Source: Nocardioides sp. Arc9.136 (lineage in GTDB: Bacteria > Actinomycetota > Actinomycetes > Propionibacteriales > Nocardioidaceae). Taken from it: a stretch of DNA of 64,000 bases. The stretch is taken from positions 2,987,001 to 3,051,000 of the forward strand of contig NZ_CP113431.1 in NCBI RefSeq assembly GCF_030506255.1, in the 5' to 3' direction. The position numbers and the translations under genes are program-made. The first letter of the stretch is position 1. Each line of letters starts with the position of its first letter. The notes under the pieces were generated by a model. The model was not told the DNA's origin, ran no database searches, and saw only the letters and a program-made list of their open reading frames with translations. Below, in pieces: positions 19,104 to 29,260 of the stretch.

Positions 19104-19109
19104 TACGGT
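19104..19109 (+). promoter_or_regulatory. -10 box (TACGGT) of the 19117 gene
   Basis: TACGGT, seven bases, GTG at 19117. This arrangement chooses the second GTG over the one at 19108, which would overlap the -10 box. Confidence 0.55.
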
Positions 19110-19116
19110 GACGCGC

Positions 19117-20157
19117 GTGGCAGCCCTGGAGTCGCCGACCGTACGGGTCAGCACCGACCCCCGGGCGTTCTGGGCGGCGTGGCCGCACCTGCTGTCCCAG
19201 CAGCCTCATCCGTCCCCGTTCACCCGGCCCTGGTGGGTGCGCCACGTGACGCAGGACACACCGGCACCGCTGCTCATCCACGACGCCGACGGGCCGGTCG
19301 GTGGCATCGCGCTCACCTCGCGCCGCCGGCTCGGCGTGGAGGTCCTGCGCCCCGCAGGCCACGGGGTGCCCTGCCCCGACCACGTCGACCTGGTCGCGCT
19401 GCCGGGTCGCGAGCAGGACGTCGCGGAGGCCTTCGGGCGGTGGTTCGCCCGGCCCGGGGCGCGGCTGCTGGACCTCTCCGGCGCGCCCGAGCGGTCCCTG
19501 GCCGCGGCCGCGCTCGGGGTCGCTGCGCAGCCGGTGGACGTGGCGCCGTACGAACCGCTCACGGGGTCCTTCCTCGCGACCCGCTCGGCGTCCTTCCGGC
19601 GCAACGTGCGACGCACCGAGAAGCGGCTCGCCGACCGCGGCGCGCAGCAGTGGACAGCCACCTCCGCGGACGTCGGTGCGGCCCTCGACTCCTTCGAGGC
19701 ACTGCACCGCGACCGACCCGACCGGGCTCCCCTGCTGCGGGAGATGGCGCGGCTGCGGCCCGCGATCACCGAGGCGGTCGCGTGCGGCGAGGCGAGGGTC
19801 GACGTCCTCGAGGTCGGCGGCCGGCCCGCCGCGGTGTCCGTGGCGTTCCTGGTCGCCGGCCGGCTCGCGCTCTACCAGCTGGCGCGCTCGACCGAGCGCC
19901 ACCACGACGGTGCCGGGACCGCGCTGCTGGTGCGGGTCGTCGAGCGGGCGGCGCTCGAAGGGTGCACGGAGGTCGACCTGCTGCGCGGGGACGAGGCGTA
20001 CAAGTCCGGCTTCGCCACGCACCGTCGGGTGCTCACCCGGGTGCGCGCCGCCCACGGAGTCCGGGCCCGGGCGGCGCTCCTCGGGCAGGTCGCCGCCCGC
20101 GCGGCGGTACGTCGCCTGCGCCGGCTGCGCGGCCGTCGCGGACCGGCGCCGGCCTGA
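19117..20157 (+). CDS. CelD/BcsL-like GNAT acetyltransferase
   Basis: 346 residues. The region about 140-290 fits the Acetyltransf_6 (FemAB/CelD-like) domain: SFRRNVRRTEKRLADRGAQ, VAFLVAGRLALYQLARSTERHHDGAGTALLVRVVERA and EVDLLRGDEAYKSGFATH. Members are frequent in exopolysaccharide and cellulose clusters, where they are thought to acylate polymer or precursor. Ends in a very basic tail (RRLRRLRGRRG). Seven bases separate its stop from the convergent lepA stop. Confidence 0.8.
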   Translation: MAALESPTVRVSTDPRAFWAAWPHLLSQQPHPSPFTRPWWVRHVTQDTPAPLLIHDADGPVGGIALTSRRRLGVEVLRPAGHGVPCPDHVDLVALPGREQDVAEAFGRWFARPGARLLDLSGAPERSLAAAALGVAAQPVDVAPYEPLTGSFLATRSASFRRNVRRTEKRLADRGAQQWTATSADVGAALDSFEALHRDRPDRAPLLREMARLRPAITEAVACGEARVDVLEVGGRPAAVSVAFLVAGRLALYQLARSTERHHDGAGTALLVRVVERAALEGCTEVDLLRGDEAYKSGFATHRRVLTRVRAAHGVRARAALLGQVAARAAVRRLRRLRGRRGPAPA

Positions 20158-20164
20158 CGAGCGG

Positions 20165-22051
<1,887 letters not shown>

Positions 22052-22137
22052 GGGCTCTTCTCGACGTACGTGGTGGTGAGGACGGACCGGCCCATCCTCC
22101 CACGCCAGAACCCCTCACCCCGACTCGCCGGATGCGG

Positions 22138-22143
22138 CAGGAT
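22138..22143 (+). promoter_or_regulatory. -10-like CAGGAT box before the 22150 gene
   Basis: CAGGAT, six bases, GTG. Nearly the same 16-base block recurs before 23124 and, on the other strand, before 7320. Confidence 0.45.
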
Positions 22144-22149
22144 CCCCGG

Positions 22150-23088
22150 GTGACCGATGTCCTCCAGTCGACCTGGCACTCGATCCCTGACGCGCTGCGG
22201 GAGCCGGTCGTGCTGGCGATGCCCTTCTTCCTGCTCTTCGTCGTCGTGGAGGCGCTCGCGGCGTACTTCCTGGAGGACGAGCGCCCCGACGGCAGCCCGC
22301 GGTACGACCGGCGCGACGCCTTCACCAGCGTCTCGCTCGGCTCGGTGTCCGTGGTGACGATGGCGCTGTGGAAGCTGCTCGGCCTCGCGGTCTACACGGT
22401 GCTCTTCGTGCACGTCGCCCCGTGGCAGCTGCCCGTGGACGCCTGGTGGACCGTCGTCCTGGCGGTGCTCGGCGTGGACTTCTTCTTCTACTGGGCCCAC
22501 CGCGTCGCGCACCGGGTGCGGCTCGTGTGGGCGACCCACCAGGCCCACCACTCCAGCGAGCAGTTCAACTTCTCGACCGCGCTGCGGCAGAAGTGGAACA
22601 ACTCCCACGAGCTGGTCATCTGGGCGCCGCTGCCGCTGCTCGGCGTGCCGCCGGCCCTGGTCTTCCTCGGCTTCTCGCTCAGCCTCGTCTACCAGTTCTT
22701 CGTCCACACCGAGCGCATCCGCACCCTGTGGCGGCCCGTCGAGCTGGTCCTCAACACCCCCTCGCACCATCGGGTGCACCACGGCAGCGACCCGGAGTAC
22801 CTCGACCGCAACTACGGCGGCATCCTCATCGTCTGGGACCGGCTCTTCGGGACCTTCCAGCCCGAGCTGCACCGCCCGACGTACGGGCTCACGTCGCCGG
22901 TCGGGACCTACCACGTGCTGCGGCTGCAGACCCACGAGTACGCCGCGATCGCGCGCGACGTGCGGGGCGCACCGACGCTGCGGGCCAAGCTCGGGTACGT
23001 GTTCGGCCCGCCCGGCTGGCGCCCGGAGCCGCGCCCGGTCGGCGCGCCCGCGGCCACGGCCCTCGACGACGCCTCGCCGGCCCGGTAG
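22150..23088 (+). CDS. Sterol desaturase / fatty acid hydroxylase family membrane protein
   Basis: 312 residues with four to five membrane helices (about 20-40, 65-85, 100-120, 160-185). The di-iron histidine motifs are all present: WAHRVAHR, THQAHHSS and TPSHHRVHHGSDPEYLDRNYGG. The family carries out O2-dependent hydroxylation or desaturation of lipids. A terminal tail rich in Pro/Ala follows. GTG 22150 is preferred over ATG 22132 because the latter would lie upstream of the -10-like box. Substrate unknown; a carotenoid, hopanoid or fatty-acid substrate would all be compatible. Confidence 0.87.
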   Translation: MTDVLQSTWHSIPDALREPVVLAMPFFLLFVVVEALAAYFLEDERPDGSPRYDRRDAFTSVSLGSVSVVTMALWKLLGLAVYTVLFVHVAPWQLPVDAWWTVVLAVLGVDFFFYWAHRVAHRVRLVWATHQAHHSSEQFNFSTALRQKWNNSHELVIWAPLPLLGVPPALVFLGFSLSLVYQFFVHTERIRTLWRPVELVLNTPSHHRVHHGSDPEYLDRNYGGILIVWDRLFGTFQPELHRPTYGLTSPVGTYHVLRLQTHEYAAIARDVRGAPTLRAKLGYVFGPPGWRPEPRPVGAPAATALDDASPAR

Positions 23089-23111
23089 CGCCGGGTGCGC
23101 CCGTCGTGCCG

Positions 23112-23117
23112 CAGGAT
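23112..23117 (+). promoter_or_regulatory. -10-like CAGGAT box before the 23124 gene
   Basis: CAGGAT, six bases, GTG; 35 bases after the preceding stop, suggesting its own leaderless message. Confidence 0.45.
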
Positions 23118-23123
23118 GCTCCG

Positions 23124-24086
23124 GTGAGCGTCCTGTCCGTCCCGCACGGCCGCACCGCACGTCGGCTGGAGTGGCACTTCCTGCCCCCGCACGTGCGGGA
23201 CCTGGTCGCGCAGCGCTGCGGCTCGCCGGTGGTGGGCGCCCGCTCGCAGACGAGCGGCTTCACCCCCGGCTTCGCGTCGGTCCTGACCTGCGAGGACGGC
23301 AGCCGTCACTTCGTCAAGGCCGCCTCGGTCGTCGCCCAGCGGGCGTTCGCGGAGTCCTACCGCGAGGAGGCGCGTGCGCTCGGGGCGCTGCCCGCGGCGG
23401 TGCCCGCGCCGTCGCTGCGCTGGTCCCACGACGACGACTGGGTCGTGCTCGGCATCGAGCACGTCGAGCACGTCACCCCGCCCCGCCCCTGGCGCACCGA
23501 GGACCTCGACCGGGCGGTGGCGATGCTCGGCGTCGTGGCGGAGGCGCTCACCCCGGCGCCCCCCGGCCTGGCTACGGCCACCGCGGCCGAGGAGATGGCG
23601 GGCTGGCCGTCGTGCTGGGACCGCGTCCTCCTCCAGGACCTGGGCCGCGGCCTCGCCGTCCCGGGGCTGGCCGAGCACGGCGCGGAGGCCGCCGGGCTGG
23701 CCCGGCTCGCCCTGTCGGTGACCGCCGGCGACACGCTCGTCCACGCCGACGTCCGCGACGACAACGTGCTGCTCGCCGCCGACGGCCGGGTGCTGCTGTG
23801 CGACTGGACCTGGCCGGTCCGCGGTGCGGCGTGGTTCGACACCGTCGCGCTGCTCATCGGCGCGCGCGAGGACGGGCTGGACGTCGACGCCGTGCTCGTG
23901 CGGGCGCCGCTGACGCGGGACGTGCCGGCCGACCACGTCGACGCGGTCCTGGCGCTGCACGCGGGATACTTCCTCGTGATGCAGGCCCAGCGGGTACCGG
24001 CGACCTCGCCGTTCCTCCGGACCTCGCAGCGCCGGCGGGCCGAGGCGACGTGGGGCTGGCTGGCGCAGCGTCGCGGCTGGTCGTGA
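23124..24086 (+). CDS. Phosphotransferase of the aminoglycoside phosphotransferase (APH) fold
   Basis: 320 residues. Conserved small-molecule-kinase features are intact, unlike the 6514-7320 gene: N-lobe HFVKAAS lysine, catalytic loop LVHADVRDDNVLL (HxDxxxxN) and metal-binding CDWTWP near 235. Substrate unknown; the family covers choline, homoserine, fructosamine and antibiotic kinases, and TW-P after the Asp is common in uncharacterised actinobacterial members. No partner gene points to a substrate. Confidence 0.8.
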   Translation: MSVLSVPHGRTARRLEWHFLPPHVRDLVAQRCGSPVVGARSQTSGFTPGFASVLTCEDGSRHFVKAASVVAQRAFAESYREEARALGALPAAVPAPSLRWSHDDDWVVLGIEHVEHVTPPRPWRTEDLDRAVAMLGVVAEALTPAPPGLATATAAEEMAGWPSCWDRVLLQDLGRGLAVPGLAEHGAEAAGLARLALSVTAGDTLVHADVRDDNVLLAADGRVLLCDWTWPVRGAAWFDTVALLIGAREDGLDVDAVLVRAPLTRDVPADHVDAVLALHAGYFLVMQAQRVPATSPFLRTSQRRRAEATWGWLAQRRGWS

Positions 24087-24091
24087 GCGAT

Positions 24092-24121
24092 TTGGGCGGC
24101 CCGAACGCCCGCTGCTAATCT
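24092..24121 (+). promoter_or_regulatory. Candidate rpsT promoter
   Basis: TTGGGC (24092-24097), 18-base spacer, TAATCT (24116-24121). Predicted start near 24128, giving a leader of about 108 bases before rpsT with a short hairpin (GCCCA-N5-TGGGC) inside it. Confidence 0.5.
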
Positions 24122-24131
24122 CGTACGTCGC

Positions 24132-24236
24132 ATGTCCGGCGCCCACCCCATGGGCGGAGGCGCCGACAGCACCGAGGACCTGCACCACCAGCACCACCCA
24201 GCACAGCACCCCACACCTACGACGAAGGCGCAGTAG
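24132..24236 (+). CDS. His-rich 34-codon upstream ORF abutting rpsT (putative leader peptide)
   Basis: ATG at 24132 opens a 34-codon frame that ends TAG with its last base shared with the rpsT start (TAGTG). The peptide contains HHQHHPAQH, and its ATG is only a few bases from the predicted transcription start. The end-to-start overlap would allow translational coupling to S20. No homologue is recognised, and chance occurrence in a high-GC leader cannot be excluded. Confidence 0.35.
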   Translation: MSGAHPMGGGADSTEDLHHQHHPAQHPTPTTKAQ

Positions 24237-24496
24237 TGGCGAACATCAAGTCCCAGATCAAGCGGAACAAGCAGAACGAGAAGCGTCACGAGCGGAACAA
24301 GGCCGTCAAGACCGGCCTGAAGACCGCCGTGAACAAGTTCCGCAAGGCCGCCGAGGCGGGCGACAAGGAGACCGCGTCCACCGCGGCCCGCGACGCGTCG
24401 CGCCTGCTGGACAAGGCCGCCTCCAAGGGCGTCATCCACAAGAACCAGGCCGCGAACCGCAAGTCCGCGATCGCCAAGAAGGCCGCCTCTCTCTGA
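24236..24496 (+). CDS. rpsT: 30S ribosomal protein S20
   Basis: 86 residues, full length: [37 protein letters not shown] through [15 protein letters not shown], typical basic helical S20 that binds 16S rRNA. GTG start with GAAGG upstream. Codon use is strongly optimised (AAG, AAC), as expected for a ribosomal gene. Followed by a terminator hairpin. Confidence 0.98.
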   Translation: MANIKSQIKRNKQNEKRHERNKAVKTGLKTAVNKFRKAAEAGDKETASTAARDASRLLDKAASKGVIHKNQAANRKSAIAKKAASL

Positions 24497-24507
24497 GGCC
24501 CGCGAAC

Positions 24508-24534
24508 AGGCGTCGACCCTTCGGGTCGACGCCT
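24508..24534 (+). terminator. rpsT terminator hairpin
   Basis: 12-bp perfect stem AGGCGTCGACCC / GGGTCGACGCCT with a TTC loop, starting 11 bases after the rpsT stop, followed by TCTTCG. No strong T-run. Confidence 0.8.
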
Positions 24535-24572
24535 TCTTCGCGTTGTGGGCCCGCCCGGCGGCCGCGGGGTCC

Positions 24573-25562
24573 TCAGCGGGTGTCGCGCAGGGCGGTGATG
24601 GTCAGCACCAGCCGCTCGAGGGTGTACGACGCGTCGCTGGCCGCGCCCTTGATGTCGGCGTCGGCCTGGGCGACCGCGCGGATCGCGCGGGCCAGGCCCT
24701 GCTCGGACCAGCCGCGGGACTGGTCGCGGATCGAGCGCAGCTTCCACGGCGGTACGCCGACCTCACGGGCCAGGTCGGCCTCCCGCATGCCGCGCGGCGC
24801 CCCCTGGTAGCGGGCCAGCCCGCGCGCCCCTCCGGCGAAGGCCGAGGTGACCAGCACCGGCGCCGTCCCACCGTCGATCGCCCACCGCAGCTCCTCGAGC
24901 GCGACCTGGCGGCGGCCGGAGAACGCCGCGTCCGCGACGGCGAAGGACTTGGCCTCGGCCCGTCCGCCGAAGTACCGCTTGACCTTCTCGGTGTCCAGGG
25001 GCTGGCCGAGGAAGTCGTGGGTCAGCTGGTGGGCGGCGGCGGACAGCGAGCGCAGGTCCTGGCCGACGGCCGAGACGAGGAAGGACGCCGCCTCCTGGTC
25101 GATGGTCGAGCCGTGCCGACGCACCTCGGCGGCGACGAACCCCGGGAACTCCGAGGCCTTGAGCTCCCCGGACTTCGACTCGGTGACGCCGGCCGCCTTG
25201 CGGAGCTTGGTGAGCACCCCGCTGCCCTTCGGCCCTCCGCCGTGCACGAGCACCAGGGCGACGTCCTCGACCGGGGCGTCGGCATAGGACAGCAGCCCCG
25301 CGACCGACTCCTCGGGCAGGTTCTCCAGGGCCCGCACGACCACGCACCGGGTGCTGGAGAAGAGCGAGGGGGCCGACATCTCGCCGAGGGTGGCCAGCGT
25401 CAGGTCGCCGGCCGACGTCTCCGTGAGCTCCGCCTCGGCGTCGTGCGCACGCACCGCCTCGCGCACCGCCGAGACGGTGCGCTCGTTGAGGAACTCCTCC
25501 TTGCCGGTCACCAGGGTGACCCGGCCCAGGACGTCTGCTGCCTTCGGACCTGCTGCTGCCAT
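24573..25562 (-). CDS. holA: DNA polymerase III subunit delta
   Basis: 329 residues, the usual HolA length. VTLVTGKEEFLNERTVSAVRE near the N-terminus corresponds to the first AAA-like domain, and VPPWKLRSIRDQSRGWSEQGLARAIRAVAQADADIKG to the C-terminal collar region. Delta opens the beta clamp within the clamp-loader complex. Neighbour of comEC-comEA in the same orientation, as in many Actinobacteria. Confidence 0.95.
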   Translation of the reverse strand: MAAAGPKAADVLGRVTLVTGKEEFLNERTVSAVREAVRAHDAEAELTETSAGDLTLATLGEMSAPSLFSSTRCVVVRALENLPEESVAGLLSYADAPVEDVALVLVHGGGPKGSGVLTKLRKAAGVTESKSGELKASEFPGFVAAEVRRHGSTIDQEAASFLVSAVGQDLRSLSAAAHQLTHDFLGQPLDTEKVKRYFGGRAEAKSFAVADAAFSGRRQVALEELRWAIDGGTAPVLVTSAFAGGARGLARYQGAPRGMREADLAREVGVPPWKLRSIRDQSRGWSEQGLARAIRAVAQADADIKGAASDASYTLERLVLTITALRDTR

Positions 25563-25615
25563 GGTGCGCCCAGCCTCCCACAGCCGACCGACGGCGCCGC
25601 GCCTCGGCCGCCCCC

Positions 25616-27910
25616 TCACCGGCGGGTGCGGGTGGCGGGACCGTCCGCCGTGGCCAGGACCAGGACGTCGCCGTCCTCGTCGGTGCGCCGCACCTCGGCG
25701 CCGGCCGCCGCCAGCGGTCCCAGCACGTCGTCGGCGGGGTGGCCGTAGTCGTTGTCCCGGCCCACCGAGACCAGCACCACCTGAGCCTCGAGCGAGGCGA
25801 GGAACGGCAGGTCCTGGTACCTGCTGCCGTGGTGCGGCAGCTTGAGCACGTCGACGCGCAGGCCGGGCAGCGCCCGGGCGAGCGCGGCCTGGCCCGGGGG
25901 CTCGAGGTCCCCGGTGAGCAGCACGCGCACACCCGCCACCTCGGCGAGCAGCACCACGCTCCCGTCGTTGGCCGACTCCCCCGGCTCCCCCGTCGGCCGC
26001 GTCGTGGCGGTGGGCAGCGGCCACAGCGCCTGCAGCGTCACCTGCCCCACCCGCCGCGTCGCGCCGTACGACGCCGCCCGGACCTCCAGCCCGGCCGCTG
26101 CCGCCGCGGCGTCGACGTCCGCGACGCCGCCGGCCGGGTCGAGCACGGGCGTCGTCTCGACCGCACCGACCGCGCGGCCGTCCAGGACGCCCGCGAGCCC
26201 GTCGACGTGGTCGGCGTGGAAGTGGGTGAGCACGACGAGCGGCACCCGCTCGACCCCGAGGTCGTCGAGGCACCGGTCGACCGGCCCCGGCTCGGGTCCG
26301 GCGTCGACGACGACCGCCTCCCCCGGCCCCGACCGCAGCACCAGCGCGTCGCCCTGCCCCACGTCGCACATCGCCAGGACCCAGTCCCCCGCCGGCCACC
26401 CCGGGGTCGGCGGACGCACCAGCACCACCACGGCGAGGACCGCGGCCAGCGCCAGCGCTGTGGACCGCCGGGCGAGCAGCGGCCGCAGCGCCAGGGCCAG
26501 GAGCACGCAGCCGACCGCGAGGAGCGCGAGCGCCACGGGGCCCGTGCCCCAGCCCACCGCGGCCGTGGGCAGGTCGGCCCCCCGGTCGGCCACCGCCACG
26601 ATCCACCCCACGCACCACCCGGCACCGGTGCCGAGCACCCGCCCCGCGGGCTCCCAGACCAGCCCGACCAGGCCGCCGGCGAGCCCCAGGACGGTCGCGG
26701 GACCGACCACCGGAGCCACCACGAGGTTCGCCGCGACCGCGACCAGGCTGACCTCGCCGGAGAGCGCAGCGACGACGGGGGTGCAGGCGAGCTGGGCAGC
26801 GAGCGGCACGGCCACCGCCTCGGCCACCCACCTCGGTGTCCAGCGGGCCAGGGCGTCGCGCCAGACCGGCGCGAGCACCAGGATGCCGGCAGTCGCGAGG
26901 ACCGACAGCGCGAACCCGGGCGAGACCGCCAGGCCTGGTTGCACGAGCAGCAGGACCACGACCGCCACGCCCAGCGCCCGGAAGCCCCGCTGCAGCGCGT
27001 GCACACCGAGCGCCAGCAGCGCGACCGAGCCCATCACCGCGGCGCGGAGCACGCTGGGCTCCGTGCGGGCGAGCAGCACGAACCCGACGATGCCGAGGGC
27101 CCCCACGACGTACATGCCCCGCCCGCGGACGCCGCACCACCGGGCCAGGAGGAGCAGGAACCCGACGACGAGGGTCAGGTTGGTGCCGGAGACGGCGAGC
27201 AGGTGGGTGAGGCCGGTCGTCCGGAAGTCCTCCTCGAGCTCCTCGTCGAGCAGCTGGTCGTCGCCGGTGACCAGCGCCGGGACCAGCGCCGCCTGGTCGG
27301 CGGGCCGGTGGGCCACCGCGTCGCGGATCGAGGAGCGGACCGCGTCCGCACCGCGCCACCACGGGCCGGGGCCGGCGAGCAGCTGCGGCGTGCCCGCCAC
27401 CAGCACGCCGGCGAGGTCCTCGCCCTCCGCGGTGTCCAGCCGCCCGGTGACCCGGACCGTCGAGCCGAGCCTGACCTCGGCCCAGGGCTCGTCGCCGAGG
27501 ACGAGCACCCGGGTGACCAGCCGCGTGGTCGTCCCCCGCCCGGTGACCTCCACGACCTCCAGCCGGGTGAGCACCCGGTCGGCGAACCCGCCCTCCACCG
27601 GACGCGGGTCGGCCACCACCGTCCCGGTCACGGTCACCGCGGCGCGCTCCCTGGCGAGGTCGGCGACCGGGTTGGTCGCCGTCTGCTCGGCCCGGACGGC
27701 GGCCGAGCACCCGACGGCCGCCACCACCAGCACGACGGCGGCGACGGTGGTCAGCCGCCCGCGGTCGCGTGCGACCGCTGCGAGCGCCGCCAGCAGCACC
27801 AGCCCGGCGGCCAGGCCCAGGAGCGGCCCCGGCAGCAGCTGCGCCGCGAGGCCGGCGAGCCACGCGCCGGCGGCGAGCAGCGGCATCCGGACGTCGACGC
27901 GCTCAGCCAC
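25616..27910 (-). CDS. comEC: ComEC/Rec2-family DNA uptake channel
   Basis: 764 residues with about ten membrane segments: an N-terminal OB-like region (VTGTVVADPRPVEGG), the competence core (LTHLLAVSGTNLTLVVGFLLLL), and a C-terminal metallo-beta-lactamase domain (CDVGQGDALVLRSGPGEAVVVDAG, LTHFHADHVDGLAG, LLTGDLEPPGQ, LKLPHHGSR). ComEC transports single-stranded DNA across the membrane, and the C-terminal domain is thought to be the nuclease. GTG start overlaps the comEA stop by eight bases. Confidence 0.95.
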   Translation of the reverse strand: MAERVDVRMPLLAAGAWLAGLAAQLLPGPLLGLAAGLVLLAALAAVARDRGRLTTVAAVVLVVAAVGCSAAVRAEQTATNPVADLARERAAVTVTGTVVADPRPVEGGFADRVLTRLEVVEVTGRGTTTRLVTRVLVLGDEPWAEVRLGSTVRVTGRLDTAEGEDLAGVLVAGTPQLLAGPGPWWRGADAVRSSIRDAVAHRPADQAALVPALVTGDDQLLDEELEEDFRTTGLTHLLAVSGTNLTLVVGFLLLLARWCGVRGRGMYVVGALGIVGFVLLARTEPSVLRAAVMGSVALLALGVHALQRGFRALGVAVVVLLLVQPGLAVSPGFALSVLATAGILVLAPVWRDALARWTPRWVAEAVAVPLAAQLACTPVVAALSGEVSLVAVAANLVVAPVVGPATVLGLAGGLVGLVWEPAGRVLGTGAGWCVGWIVAVADRGADLPTAAVGWGTGPVALALLAVGCVLLALALRPLLARRSTALALAAVLAVVVLVRPPTPGWPAGDWVLAMCDVGQGDALVLRSGPGEAVVVDAGPEPGPVDRCLDDLGVERVPLVVLTHFHADHVDGLAGVLDGRAVGAVETTPVLDPAGGVADVDAAAAAAGLEVRAASYGATRRVGQVTLQALWPLPTATTRPTGEPGESANDGSVVLLAEVAGVRVLLTGDLEPPGQAALARALPGLRVDVLKLPHHGSRYQDLPFLASLEAQVVLVSVGRDNDYGHPADDVLGPLAAAGAEVRRTDEDGDVLVLATADGPATRTRR

Positions 27911-28940
27911 CTCCGACCGTCACGTAGGGCCGCACCTGCCCGAGCGTCGCCTCACCGATCCCGTCCACCTCGAGCAGCTCGTCGACGGCGCTGAAGCCAC
28001 CGTGTTGTTCGCGCCAGGCCACGATCGCCGCGGCCGTCACCGGTCCCACCTCCGGGAGCGCCTCCAGCTCGACGGGGGTGGCCAGGTTCAGGTCGACCAG
28101 GGCGGTCGGCGCGCCCGGCGTCCCAGGAGTCCCCGAGGTGCCGGGAAGGGTCCCCGGGACGCCTGCCCGCGCGGTCGCCGGCCTGCCCACCAGGACCTGC
28201 TCCCCGTCGACCAGCAGCCGGGCCAGGTTGAGGCCGGACAGGTCAGCGCCCGGTCGCGCGCCGCCGGCCGCCTCGAGTGCATCGACGACCCGCGCGCCGC
28301 TCTCGAGCACGACGATGCCGGGCCGGCGCACCTTGCCCGCCACGTCGACGACGAGCTCGGCGGCCGCGCCCGGGGTCACGTCGCCCGTGCCGGCTGCGGG
28401 TGTGGGCGCGGGCGCCGCCGCCGGCGGCACCTCCACCAGGTCCGCGACCGGCGACGTCGCCACGGGCGTCGGCGCCACGGGCGCCGACGGGTCGCCCCGG
28501 ACGACCCACCAGCAGGTCACCGCCAGCCCGATCGCCACCACCACGGCCACGACGGTCAGCTGGGCGCTGCCGAGCGCCGCCCGGCCGCGCAGCGTCTCCG
28601 GCACCGCGCCGACCGCCGCCGGCACGAGCGACCGCGGACGGCGGGCCGCGTGCCGTCCGGGCACCGGCACCGCCGGCGGCTGCCACGCGGGCTCCGGGTC
28701 CGGAGGTGGCTCGGCCGCCGCGACCCGGGGTCGGATCCGGGTGTGCTCGCTCGTCCAGTCCGGCTCGGTGGGCGGCGGCTCGGTCAGGGGCGCGGCGTAC
28801 GGCTCGGGCTCTCGCCCCGGTGAGGGCTCCAGGGGCGGGCCCCAGGCCGGCGGCCGCTCGGCGGCGAGCTCGGCGCTCAGCAGGGCCAGCCGTCGGGAGA
28901 CGGCCTCCTGGTGCTCGGCGGTGACACGGCGGGTACGCAT
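27903..28940 (-). CDS. comEA: ComEA-family DNA-binding protein (SLBB + helix-hairpin-helix)
   Basis: 345 residues. A polar, Pro-rich N-terminus of about 125 residues is followed by one membrane segment (about 127-148), an SLBB domain (ELVVDVAGKVRRPGIVVLESGARVVDALEAAGG) and tandem HhH motifs (VDLNLATPVELEALPEVGPVTAAAIVAWRE, VDELLEVDGIGEATLGQVRPYV). ComEA binds incoming double-stranded DNA outside the membrane. ATG lies seven bases after a TAGCGT -10 box. Confidence 0.93.
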   Translation of the reverse strand: MRTRRVTAEHQEAVSRRLALLSAELAAERPPAWGPPLEPSPGREPEPYAAPLTEPPPTEPDWTSEHTRIRPRVAAAEPPPDPEPAWQPPAVPVPGRHAARRPRSLVPAAVGAVPETLRGRAALGSAQLTVVAVVVAIGLAVTCWWVVRGDPSAPVAPTPVATSPVADLVEVPPAAAPAPTPAAGTGDVTPGAAAELVVDVAGKVRRPGIVVLESGARVVDALEAAGGARPGADLSGLNLARLLVDGEQVLVGRPATARAGVPGTLPGTSGTPGTPGAPTALVDLNLATPVELEALPEVGPVTAAAIVAWREQHGGFSAVDELLEVDGIGEATLGQVRPYVTVGGG

Positions 28941-28947
28941 GCCGGCG

Positions 28948-28953
28948 ACGCTA
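28948..28953 (-). promoter_or_regulatory. -10 box (TAGCGT) of comEA-comEC
   Basis: TAGCGT, seven bases, ATG on the minus strand; predicted leaderless. Confidence 0.55.
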
Positions 28954-29060
28954 GGTACGCCGGGCCGCCGCTGCCCGCGGCCGGGCACCGGCTGTGGACC
29001 GTGCTGCGCGGCGGCCGGCCTGTGCGCGACAACCGGGCGCCGGCGCCGTACCGCCGACTC

Positions 29061-29134
29061 CTCAGGGGAAACCTGTGCTTCTCAGGCGATGCTTCCCCTG
29101 AGAAGCGCTGGTTTCCCCGGGCCCCGGGGAAACC
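29061..29134. repeat. Compound inverted repeats with mutually exclusive pairings
   Basis: GGGGAAACC (29065-29073) pairs with GGTTTCCCC (29110-29118), enclosing GCTTCTCAGG (29077-29086) paired with CCTGAGAAGC (29097-29106). GGTTTCCCCGGG (29110-29121) also pairs with CCCGGGGAAACC (29123-29134), and CTCAGGGGA (29061-29069) pairs with TCCCCTGAG (29094-29102). The 320-base gap 28941-29260 holds these elements, a further CCGGGG/CCCCGG hairpin near 29186-29205 and the degV terminator; no gene is seen in it. Confidence 0.85.
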
Positions 29135-29210
29135 GGCACGCCACCACCCCGCCCCGACGACCTTCCCGGGGCAGTCCCTCGCTCACCGGGGCAGATCTAC
29201 CCCGGAAAGC

Positions 29211-29242
29211 GCAGGAGTCCCCGGTTCACCGGGGACTCCTGC
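29211..29242 (-). terminator. degV/leuS operon terminator
   Basis: Perfect 14-bp stem GCAGGAGTCCCCGG / CCGGGGACTCCTGC with a TTCA loop, 18 bases beyond the degV stop. No T-run. Confidence 0.85.
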
Positions 29243-29260
29243 GACGCGAGCCCGAAGACC

